From positions 1-8,339 of the forward strand of contig DMOO01000181.1 of the NCBI GenBank assembly GCA_003456855.1: DNA of 8,339 nt. The letters are read 5' to 3'. The translations under genes and the position numbers were made by a program. The DNA comes from Sphaerochaeta sp. GTDB taxonomy: Bacteria > Spirochaetota > Spirochaetia > Sphaerochaetales > Sphaerochaetaceae. The notes under the pieces were generated by a model. That model saw nothing but the letters and a program-made list of their open reading frames with translations, was not told where the DNA came from and did not search any database. Numbering within the stretch: position 1 is the stretch's first letter; each line of letters starts with the position of its first letter. Positions 1 to 5,676 of this stretch are shown piece by piece.

Positions 1-1536
1 CTCATGGAGCTCCTTCACAGGTGGATACATGCGTGAGGCGATGTCGTAGGCCTTGCGCCTGGTGTAGATCTCGCTCTCGTAATGCACCGGGATGTCAGAC
101 ACGCTCTTGAAGTAGTTGTAGGTGGCATCCGTGTTGCAGCCACCACCGCTCTCGTTTCCAAGGCTCCACATGATGATAGGTGTGGAAAGCAGCTTGTCAC
201 GTAGATAATGTCTCTGCGTGCGGCTCAGATAGTGGGTTCTCCAGCGGCTGTCGTTGGAGATGCGGTTGTACGAAGGTGGAAGCTTCATGGCAAAGACGCC
301 GTGGGTCTCTATGTCGACCTCGTCTACAATGTAGATTCCAAGCTCAGCTGCAAGCTCTATCAGAAGCGGGTCCGGCGCATAGTGTGAGGTCCTGATTGTG
401 TCTATGTTGAACTTCTTGCATACCAGAAGGTCCCTCTCGATCTCCTTTGCAGTCATGCAGTAGCCGTTTCTGGCATCTGTGTCGTGGTGGTTTACACCCT
501 TGAACTTGATCCTGTGGTCGTTGAACAGATACAGGTTGCCCTTCACGTCTATGTGCTTGAAGCCGACCCTCTGATGGGTGCAGCTGTACCTTGTCTCGAT
601 GTACAGGTCATACAGGACAGGGTTCTCGGCGTTCCACTCGATGACGTCAAGGTCCTGGAAGCAAACCTTGGCCTGGCCTTCTATGGCCTTTGCCTCAAGG
701 CTCTGGCTGATTCCGTTGCCTTCGAGGGTGAATTTCACAGGTTCATTGTCTGCTATGTATGCCGTCACATCTGCACTATAGGCCTCTCCAAGGCATCTGG
801 TCTTGAAATCAAGGTCCCATACATCATTAATGTCCGTGATTCTAAGCAGAACATCGCGGAATATGCCATTGTTCCTGAACATATCCTGGCATTCAAGATA
901 GGTTCCATTGCACCAGCGACGCACAATGCAGACCATCTCGTTGCTTCCCTCGTGGATATAAGGGGTCAGATTGAACTCCGCTGTGTTGTGGGACTCCTCT
1001 GAATAGCCCACGAACTGTCCGTTCAAATGGACCTCTATGCAGCTGCACACACCCAGGAACGAGACCACATGCCTCTTGGAAGTATCCTTGACATCAAAGA
1101 AGGTCCTGTAGAGACCGACATGGTTCATCTCGTCCGCAGGGGCTGTCTTGAAGCCGTCCATGGCACTGAAATAGCGGCCAACAGGCTCTGTGGTGGGGAT
1201 GTTCGGTGGATTGTAGGCGAACGGATAGCGGACATTCAGGTACATGGGATGCGAATAACCACGGTACTGCCAGACCGAAGGAACATCGATCGTGTCAAAC
1301 TCCACGCTGTCTGTGTCCAATGCCAAAGGCAGGTCCTTCGGATCATTGTAGTACTTGAAGTCCCAGTTGCCGTTAAGGCACTTTACCAATGATGATCTGT
1401 AGCGCTTCTCGGTAAGTGGAACACCCTCCTGCTCTGCCCTGGATGCATACGGGATGAAATAGCTTCTCCCCGGAAGTCTGTTGACGTCTATTGTGTTGAA
1501 ATCGCTGTAGTATTGACTCTGGAGATTGTATTTCAT
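1..1536 (-). CDS. lacZ: Glycoside hydrolase family 2 beta-galactosidase, LacZ type (3' end outside window)
   Basis: Hydrolyses terminal beta-galactosides such as lactose; expected to be cytoplasmic, as no signal peptide is seen. The frame is open for 512 codons, from the ATG at 1536 to base 1. Visible LacZ landmarks: an N-terminal NRLPGRSYFIPY stretch; a jelly-roll sugar-binding region ending near ECQDMFRNNGIFRD; GVNHHDTD (N349, H350, H351, D352), matching the NRHE/D metal and substrate loop; DEVDIETHG (405-413); and MWSLGNESGGG with E462 as the expected acid/base. The catalytic nucleophile (E537 in E. coli LacZ) and the C-terminal domains lie off the window, so completeness cannot be judged. 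The start is supported by AGAGGAAAGG at 1538-1547, about 5 bases upstream. The gene is transcribed away from thyA. LacZ-like enzymes can prefer other beta-galactosides, so lactose as natural substrate is inference. Confidence 0.93.
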   Translation of the reverse strand, partial: MKYNLQSQYYSDFNTIDVNRLPGRSYFIPYASRAEQEGVPLTEKRYRSSLVKCLNGNWDFKYYNDPKDLPLALDTDSVEFDTIDVPSVWQYRGYSHPMYLNVRYPFAYNPPNIPTTEPVGRYFSAMDGFKTAPADEMNHVGLYRTFFDVKDTSKRHVVSFLGVCSCIEVHLNGQFVGYSEESHNTAEFNLTPYIHEGSNEMVCIVRRWCNGTYLECQDMFRNNGIFRDVLLRITDINDVWDLDFKTRCLGEAYSADVTAYIADNEPVKFTLEGNGISQSLEAKAIEGQAKVCFQDLDVIEWNAENPVLYDLYIETRYSCTHQRVGFKHIDVKGNLYLFNDHRIKFKGVNHHDTDARNGYCMTAKEIERDLLVCKKFNIDTIRTSHYAPDPLLIELAAELGIYIVDEVDIETHGVFAMKLPPSYNRISNDSRWRTHYLSRTQRHYLRDKLLSTPIIMWSLGNESGGGCNTDATYNYFKSVSDIPVHYESEIYTRRKAYDIASRMYPPVKELHE

Positions 1537-1569
1537 GCCTTTCCTCTGCCGCTTTCCAATTTTTGTTTA

Positions 1570-1586
1570 GTAACAGAATCTGTCAC
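1570..1586. promoter_or_regulatory. 17-bp palindrome, candidate operator of the GH2 gene
   Basis: GTAACAGAATCTGTCAC is a near-perfect inverted repeat: core ACAGA-A-TCTGT plus outer GT/AC, with one mismatched pair (1572/1584). It lies 34-50 bases upstream of the beta-galactosidase ATG. On that strand it comes just after a TATGAT box (1599-1594), so it would cover the transcription start, a usual place for a repressor. No regulator gene is in the window, and the protein that would bind is unknown. A short hairpin without function is the alternative. Confidence 0.4.
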
Positions 1587-1593
1587 CGTGCTT

Positions 1594-1622
1594 ATCATAA
1601 TGCATTGGACAGCAAGATTCCA
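1594..1622 (-). promoter_or_regulatory. Possible promoter of the beta-galactosidase gene
   Basis: On the minus strand TATGAT (1599-1594) matches the sigma70 -10 box at five of six positions. The -35 position 17 bases upstream reads TGGAAT (1622-1617), only three of six, so it may need an activator or simply be weak. The 5' leader would be about 50 bases long. Support is motif match and position only. Confidence 0.3.
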
Positions 1623-1635
1623 CTATGAATTACTC

Positions 1636-1664
1636 TGTTAAAACACTTCTACTTGATATATAAT
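1636..1664 (+). promoter_or_regulatory. Possible promoter of the thyA-folA-nrnA operon
   Basis: A perfect TATAAT lies at 1659-1664, 35 bases before the thyA ATG, in an AT-rich stretch. The hexamer 17 bases upstream, TGTTAA (1636-1641), is a poor -35 match. This is the only -10-like element at sensible distance, and the following genes are packed too closely for internal promoters to be obvious. The thyA ribosome site AAAAGGAG is at 1686-1693, six bases from the ATG. Confidence 0.45.
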
Positions 1665-1699
1665 TTGATACTTGAGAACAAAGCCAAAAGGAGCCGCCA

Positions 1700-2530
1700 A
1701 TGAGCTACGCCGATAGAGTATTCATTGCAAACGTTAAGGACATACTTGAAAACGGATTCTCTGATGAGAACCTTCCAGTCAGACCGCATTGGGAGGACGG
1801 AACGCCCGCCCACACAATCAAGAAGTTCGGAATCGTGAACCGCTACAACCTCCAGGAGGAGTTCCCTATCCTGACCATCAGACGCACATTCATCAAGAGC
1901 GCCGTTGACGAGCTTCTCTGGATCTGGCAGAAGAAGAGCAATGACATCCATCAGCTCAAGAGCCATGTCTGGGACAGCTGGGCAGATGAGAACGGAACAA
2001 TCGGCAAGGCCTACGGCTACCAGCTTGGAGTCAAGCACAAGTACAAGGAAGGCATGTTCGACCAGGTTGACCGTGTGATCTATGACCTGAAGCACAACCC
2101 CCAGAGCAGAAGGATACTGACCAACATCTACAACCATCAGGACCTCTCGGAGATGGCACTCTATCCATGTGCCTACAGCATGACATTCAACGTCAGCGGC
2201 AACACACTGAACGCCATCCTGAACCAGAGATCCCAGGACATGCTGGCTGCAAACAACTGGAACGTCGTCCAGTACTCCGTCCTGGTCTACATGATGGCTC
2301 AGGTCTGCGGCCTTGTGCCGGGTGAGTTCGTCCACGTGATTGCCGACGCACACATCTATGACCGCCACATCCCTATCATGAAGGAACTGATCGAGCAGCC
2401 GCAGTACGATGCACCTAAGTTCACACTTAACCCTGAGGTCACAGACTTCTACAAGTTCACAACAGACGACCTCAAGCTGGAGAACTACGTCTACAACAAG
2501 AGGAAATACGACATACCTGTCGCCATCTGA
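1700..2530 (+). CDS. thyA: Thymidylate synthase ThyA, clostridial-type variant
   Basis: Methylates dUMP to dTMP using 5,10-methylene-tetrahydrofolate and releases dihydrofolate; cytoplasmic. At 276 residues it is near the usual 264. Visible landmarks: EDGTPAHT near the N terminus, the phosphate-binding RR pair (R137, R138), nucleophile C157 in YPCAYS, QRSQD (R177, S178, D180), N188 in the NNWNVVQY segment, the nucleotide-sugar contacts H218 and Y220 in DAHIYDRH, and the canonical C-terminal PVAI. The residue after the nucleophile is Ala instead of the usual His (PCH), and the N-terminal Arg loop differs from E. coli; I recall both features from ThyA proteins of clostridial anaerobes, so they probably mark a subfamily and not a defect. 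The start is fixed by AAAAGGAG six bases upstream. folA follows after 14 bases, the classic pairing because folA recycles the dihydrofolate. Confidence 0.96.
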   Translation: MSYADRVFIANVKDILENGFSDENLPVRPHWEDGTPAHTIKKFGIVNRYNLQEEFPILTIRRTFIKSAVDELLWIWQKKSNDIHQLKSHVWDSWADENGTIGKAYGYQLGVKHKYKEGMFDQVDRVIYDLKHNPQSRRILTNIYNHQDLSEMALYPCAYSMTFNVSGNTLNAILNQRSQDMLAANNWNVVQYSVLVYMMAQVCGLVPGEFVHVIADAHIYDRHIPIMKELIEQPQYDAPKFTLNPEVTDFYKFTTDDLKLENYVYNKRKYDIPVAI

Positions 2531-2544
2531 TATCAGGAGAAGAC

Positions 2545-3072
2545 ATGCAGGCAATACTACACTGTGACAGAAACTGGGGCATCGGAAAGCGCAACGATCT
2601 GATGTTCCGCCTCCCCTTGGACATGAAGTTCTTCCGCAAGACCACAACCGGCAAGGTGGTGGTCATGGGCTCGAACACCCTTCTCTCCTTCCCCGGCGGA
2701 AAGCCTCTCAAGAACCGCACCAGCATAGTTCTCTGGCCGGGCGGACCCAAGGAGCGTGCAGCGGAGGACGGCTTTATAATGGTCGAGAGCCTTCCCGAGC
2801 TCTTTGAAGAGCTATCCAAGTACCCTTCGGAGGACATCTTCGTCATAGGCGGGGCCATGATGTACCACACTATGCTTCCGTACTGCGACAAGGTCTACCT
2901 GACAAAGGTCGATGCCGACGGCGGCGCAGAGGTCTTCTTCGACAACCTGGACAAGCAGGACAACTGGAGCATGACGGAATGCTCTGAACCACAGGACGAC
3001 AACGGCTACACAATCAGATTCACCCTTTACAGAAACAGCAAGCCTCTTCCTATGGGGGCAGCGAATGTTTGA
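2545..3072 (+). CDS. folA: Dihydrofolate reductase
   Basis: Reduces dihydrofolate made by ThyA to tetrahydrofolate with NADPH; cytoplasmic. At 175 residues it is slightly longer than the usual 160-ish. Visible landmarks: the Met20-loop WGIG (11-14), catalytic acid D26 in RLPLDMKFF, the TTTGKVVVMG strand (33-42), FPGGKPLKNR (49-58), the cofactor loop VIGGAMMY (100-107) and T120 in YLTKVDA. The usual G-R-x-T motif reads G-S-N-T (42-45), so the Arg that normally contacts the NADPH 2'-phosphate is Ser. About a dozen extra residues (164-175) follow the usual final strand and run into the next gene. AGGAGA at 2535-2540 supports the start. The stop overlaps the following phosphoesterase start by 8 bases, implying translational coupling. 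Confidence 0.94.
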   Translation: MQAILHCDRNWGIGKRNDLMFRLPLDMKFFRKTTTGKVVVMGSNTLLSFPGGKPLKNRTSIVLWPGGPKERAAEDGFIMVESLPELFEELSKYPSEDIFVIGGAMMYHTMLPYCDKVYLTKVDADGGAEVFFDNLDKQDNWSMTECSEPQDDNGYTIRFTLYRNSKPLPMGAANV

Positions 3073-4021
3073 GCAGGCCCTGGATCTCATTAGACAGTAC
3101 GACAAGATCATAATCCACAGGCACAAGAATCCTGACGGCGATGCCCTGGGTAGCCAGGTGGGTCTCTACCACATGATCAGGGACACCTTCCCGTCCAAGA
3201 CGGTCCACATGGTGGGCGAAGGATCAAGAAGATACGACTTCATTGCCGACACCCCTATGTCAGAGCTTCCGGACTCTGCCTGGGCCGGTGCGCTAGCAAT
3301 AATCCTTGATACCTCAGCCAAGAGCCTAATCAGTGATGATAGATATCAATTGGCGGCAAGAACCCTCAGAATAGACCATCATATCCAGGGAGAGAAGGTC
3401 GCAGACGTCGAGATAGACGACACCAGCTACGAAAGCTGCGCCGGACTTGTCACCGAAATGGCCATCGAGACGGGCATGGTGGTGTCGGACAAGGCCGCCA
3501 CCGCCCTCTTTGCAGGCACGGTCACGGACAGCGGACGCTTCAGATTTGACTGCACAACCAGCGGGACCTTCAGGCGCGTCTCATTCCTCCTTGAGCGCAA
3601 TGTCAATATGGACAGCGTGTACAAGAAGCTCTACACCACAGATATAGCGTCTCTCAAGCTGAAGGCCCACTTCATCCAGAAGGCCCGGTTCACAGGGCAC
3701 AACGTGGGATGGATGTACACGGACAAGGCAGAGCTCAAGGAACTTGGCATAAGCGCCTTCACCGCAAGCCGCGGTTATGTGAACACATTGTCCGACCTGG
3801 AGGGGGTCAATGTCTGGGTGGCATTCGCGGAAGCCGATGAAGGGATTCTCTGCGAGCTCAGGTCTGCCGAACCCAACATCAACCCAATAGCAGTCAAATA
3901 CGGCGGTGGCGGCCATGCCAAGGCAAGCGGCGCAACCGTCCGGGACAGGGAGACCGCCATGGCCATGCTCAAGGACCTTGACGAACTGGTTTGTTCTCGA
4001 ACATCCCAGCAATGTCTATGA
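3065..4021 (+). CDS. nrnA: DHH/DHHA1 phosphoesterase, NrnA-like (copy 1)
   Basis: Family members degrade 2-5 nt RNAs to mononucleotides from an end, and many also dephosphorylate pAp; Mn2+-dependent and cytoplasmic. At 318 residues it has the normal NrnA length. DHH domain: H20-x-x-x-D24-G-D26 in RHKNPDGDALGS, D82 in ILDTS, DHH at 104-106 and D155 in TDSGRF, so the metal ligands are intact. DHHA1 domain: the RNA-binding GGGGHAKASGAT (280-291). The ATG overlaps the folA stop by 8 bases, with GGGGGC just upstream. The last nine residues (CSRTSQQCL) do not look like the family tail and lie antisense to the ATPase gene, as if the original end was replaced when that gene arrived. A paralogue (5677-6675) lies beyond the ATPase. 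Which of oligoribonuclease and pAp phosphatase dominates cannot be told from sequence. Confidence 0.9.
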   Translation: MFEQALDLIRQYDKIIIHRHKNPDGDALGSQVGLYHMIRDTFPSKTVHMVGEGSRRYDFIADTPMSELPDSAWAGALAIILDTSAKSLISDDRYQLAARTLRIDHHIQGEKVADVEIDDTSYESCAGLVTEMAIETGMVVSDKAATALFAGTVTDSGRFRFDCTTSGTFRRVSFLLERNVNMDSVYKKLYTTDIASLKLKAHFIQKARFTGHNVGWMYTDKAELKELGISAFTASRGYVNTLSDLEGVNVWVAFAEADEGILCELRSAEPNINPIAVKYGGGGHAKASGATVRDRETAMAMLKDLDELVCSRTSQQCL

Positions 4022-5402
4022 TCTGACAATTGTGACTGGGCTCGGATGCAAAGTCGACAACATAATCAGTGAAGCCGGAAAGGGAGAAAAGGGCAATTCT
4101 CAGATTATGTGCAGGAACATAGTTAAGTTTCTCCAGAAACACGTCAAGATCATGTTTGTCGAACTTCTCTGTCCTGAATTTGCATTCGCCTGCAAGAGCA
4201 TAGTCATTCCCTTCCTTGCCTAGAATATCCAGTTCAATGTTCTTGGTTCCGTCCTGCGTCCTGATGCTGTTCTGATATTCGAAGACATCAGTGATGAAAA
4301 CCGGCAAAACGGAGGTCCCGGAGTTTTTCAGGACATAATGTCTGGCCATGGCTTCAAAGACGCTTCCCATGTATTCATGTAGCAGCGGTTTCACTTTCAA
4401 ATCATAATACATGGCCCCTCTGCCAAGATTGATCAGACTTGCTCCGGGATTTACATAGCTAAACCAGAACCGGACCATCGAGTCCGCTATGACATAGTAT
4501 GCCTTAGGCGTTTTTCTTCGCTCCACAATACCGGTGGAAATGAGGTTGTTCAGGCAGAAGCTTATGTCTGACATGTTTGCAGCCGTCTTGATTTCGTTGT
4601 ACCTTGTCTTGCCACCTGCAATGGCGGTGATTATCGCACTGTATGCCGCAGGGTTGCTTTTCTCCCCTGAGATGATTGTTTTGACCTGCTCCTCGGAGAA
4701 GAATGCCGTTCTTGAGAAGAATAGCCTCCTTATGTTCTCATCCAGCGACAATGACCCATCAAACTGCTCAATGTACTTTGCCACACCATTGGTAAGGCCA
4801 TAGACGATTGCCTTGTCCTCGAAATTGTAATCGGGAAGAAAAGCCGCCGTTTCAATGTAGTCAAAAGGTCTGAGCTGGAACTCCAGGTCAGCTCTCCCAT
4901 GCAAAGGAGCATCTTTCCCAAGAACATCATCTCTCATGAACGAAACCATTGATCCAAGCAAAACAAGGAACAGTTTTGTGCTCTTCCAGCAGTGATCGAC
5001 ATATTTCTGTATCAGCGAGTTCATATACTGGCATGCTTTCGAGAGATATGGATATTCATCGATTACGAATACAAGCCTTTCGTTGTCTGCGGCTCTCCCG
5101 ATGAAGTCGAAGATTGCATCGAAGCTTTCAAATTTCACTCTTCCTTCAAGCTCCGGAGCTATGCTGTCAAGGACATCATCGCCCATCCTCTTCAGAAGAT
5201 CCTCCTCATTCATCTCTGTGCACACAAATGATATGAATCTGCAATTCACGGTATCTATGAATTGATTGACAAGAGTCGTCTTTCCCACTCTTCTCCTACC
5301 GTAGATGACGCTCATCTTAAAACCTTGGCTCTCATAGAGTGCATTCAGGGCTTTCAGTTCCTCTGTTCTTCCTACGAATCTCTGTTTTGATTCTTCTGCC
5401 AT
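3969..5402 (-). CDS. AAA-type ATPase with C-terminal PD-(D/E)XK-like (DUF234) domain
   Basis: Belongs to the large family of archaeal/bacterial ATPases of roughly 450-480 residues (here 477) with unknown biological role, often multi-copy and mobile. Order of parts: FVGRTEEL entry motif (9-16); Walker A GRRRVGKT (35-42); Walker B FVIDEYPY with D115/E116; sensor-like LVLLGS (146-151); a winged-helix region about 250-305; and a C-terminal nuclease-like domain with E350 (VFEAMARHY), E390-x-D392 (IELDIL) and E406-C-K408 (GECKFR), consistent with a PD-(D/E)XK fold. GAGGAG at 5410-5415, seven bases upstream, fixes the start. It runs against all its neighbours, has lower GC, and all four Asn codons among the first 65 are AAT whereas thyA uses mostly AAC, which suggests transfer. 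The last seven residues (KPVRQGP) are antisense to copy 1 of nrnA. A toxin, defence or DNA-processing role is conceivable, but nothing here shows one. Confidence 0.88.
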   Translation of the reverse strand: MAEESKQRFVGRTEELKALNALYESQGFKMSVIYGRRRVGKTTLVNQFIDTVNCRFISFVCTEMNEEDLLKRMGDDVLDSIAPELEGRVKFESFDAIFDFIGRAADNERLVFVIDEYPYLSKACQYMNSLIQKYVDHCWKSTKLFLVLLGSMVSFMRDDVLGKDAPLHGRADLEFQLRPFDYIETAAFLPDYNFEDKAIVYGLTNGVAKYIEQFDGSLSLDENIRRLFFSRTAFFSEEQVKTIISGEKSNPAAYSAIITAIAGGKTRYNEIKTAANMSDISFCLNNLISTGIVERRKTPKAYYVIADSMVRFWFSYVNPGASLINLGRGAMYYDLKVKPLLHEYMGSVFEAMARHYVLKNSGTSVLPVFITDVFEYQNSIRTQDGTKNIELDILGKEGNDYALAGECKFRTEKFDKHDLDVFLEKLNYVPAHNLRIALFSLSGFTDYVVDFASEPSHNCQIIDIAGMFENKPVRQGP

Positions 5403-5409
5403 GCATCAT

Positions 5410-5415
5410 CTCCTC
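5410..5415 (-). promoter_or_regulatory. Ribosome binding site of the ATPase gene
   Basis: GAGGAG on the minus strand lies seven bases before the ATG at 5402. It decides the start among three nearby ATGs (at 5409, 5406 and 5402): the other two are out of frame with the ATPase and too close to the site. Confidence 0.7.
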
Positions 5416-5450
5416 ATTCCCTGTCATTACTGAAAGTCTCAATTAAGTAT

Positions 5451-5473
5451 AGTCGACTCTACTAGAGTCAACT
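5451..5473. promoter_or_regulatory. 23-bp palindrome, candidate operator of the ATPase gene
   Basis: The core GACTCTA-C-TAGAGTC (5455-5469) is a perfect inverted repeat around C5462. Outside it AGT/ACT also pair, with a single mismatch (5454/5470). It begins about eight bases after the -10 box of the minus-strand promoter and so would cover the transcription start of the ATPase, where a repressor would block. The binding protein is unknown; the ATPase's own winged-helix region makes autoregulation a possibility but not a demonstrated one. Confidence 0.5.
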
Positions 5474-5494
5474 CTACTATATTCTACTCTATTG
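5456..5494. repeat. Three 9-bp direct repeats at 15-bp spacing
   Basis: ACTCTACTA occurs at 5456-5464 and 5471-5479, and a degenerate ACTCTATTG at 5486-5494. The period is exactly 15 bases, so the copies are not on one face of a 10.5-bp helix. They overlap the palindrome and the -10 box of the ATPase promoter. They could be repeated protein-binding half sites or local slippage products. Confidence 0.5.
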
Positions 5495-5509
5495 AAATAC
5501 CCTTTTCAA
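5481..5509 (-). promoter_or_regulatory. Promoter of the ATPase gene
   Basis: On the minus strand TTGAAA (5509-5504) and TAGAAT (5486-5481) each match the sigma70 consensus at five of six positions and are separated by exactly 17 bases, the best promoter match in the window. Transcription would begin near 5474, leaving a leader of about 72 bases. It gives the ATPase gene its own control, independent of the operon around it. Confidence 0.6.
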
Positions 5510-5676
5510 TGACCGAAATCAACGACAATCGACACTCCATCATACCTTAAATCCATGTTATACCTAACATTTATTAAGTATATGTAATACTTCAACACCT
5601 ATGGAAGCCCTTTTACATACAAGTTCACAATCCAAAGTGATGGAGAATTTCAGATCTATTATGTAAAATACAGCAG

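Larger units (their letters stand above)
5403..5676. other. AT-rich intergenic region between the divergent ATPase and nrnA copy 2
   Basis: A 274-base gap, the only sizeable non-coding stretch. It holds the ATPase promoter and palindrome (5451-5509), the 10-base direct repeat ATTAAGTATA at 5442-5451 and 5573-5582, and three short inverted repeats: ATTGAAA/TTTCAAT (5491-5510), ATGTTA/TAACAT (5555-5570) and AAGTAT/ATACTT (5576-5592). A promoter for nrnA copy 2 and surE is expected here, because the gene to the left runs the other way, but no convincing -35/-10 pair could be assigned on the plus strand: TATTAT at 5657-5662 lacks a partner. No small gene with a ribosome site is visible. Confidence 0.6.

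Noticed and set aside
484..1392. Two plus-strand open frames (484-1002 and 1027-1392)
   Set aside because: Both lie opposite the uninterrupted GH2 beta-galactosidase frame and have no protein-family features.
1537..1569. Catabolite-repression (cre) site before the beta-galactosidase
   Set aside because: A TTGGAAAGCG stretch on the minus strand resembles part of a cre box, but the central CG and right half do not line up.
1649..2647. 332-codon open frame on the minus strand opposite thyA
   Set aside because: It is the antisense shadow of thyA and the folA start; its translation is Val/Leu/Cys-rich with no recognisable motif, and thyA and folA are certain.
3906..4223. Plus-strand open frame of 105 codons across the nrnA/ATPase junction
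   Set aside because: It overlaps both real genes in other frames and has no ribosome site or recognisable motif.
5446..5471. Alternative ATPase promoter TTGACT (5471-5466) with TATACT (5451-5446)
   Set aside because: Spacing is only 14 bases; the TTGAAA/TAGAAT pair with 17-base spacing just upstream is better.
5491..5510. ATTGAAA/TTTCAAT hairpin as a terminator
   Set aside because: The stem is seven mostly A-T pairs with no following T run and lies in a promoter, not at a gene end.
3990..5676. Target-site duplication or terminal inverted repeats of a transposon bounding the ATPase segment
   Set aside because: No matching sequence was found at the two ends by eye and there is no transposase or integrase, so a classical mobile element is not supported.
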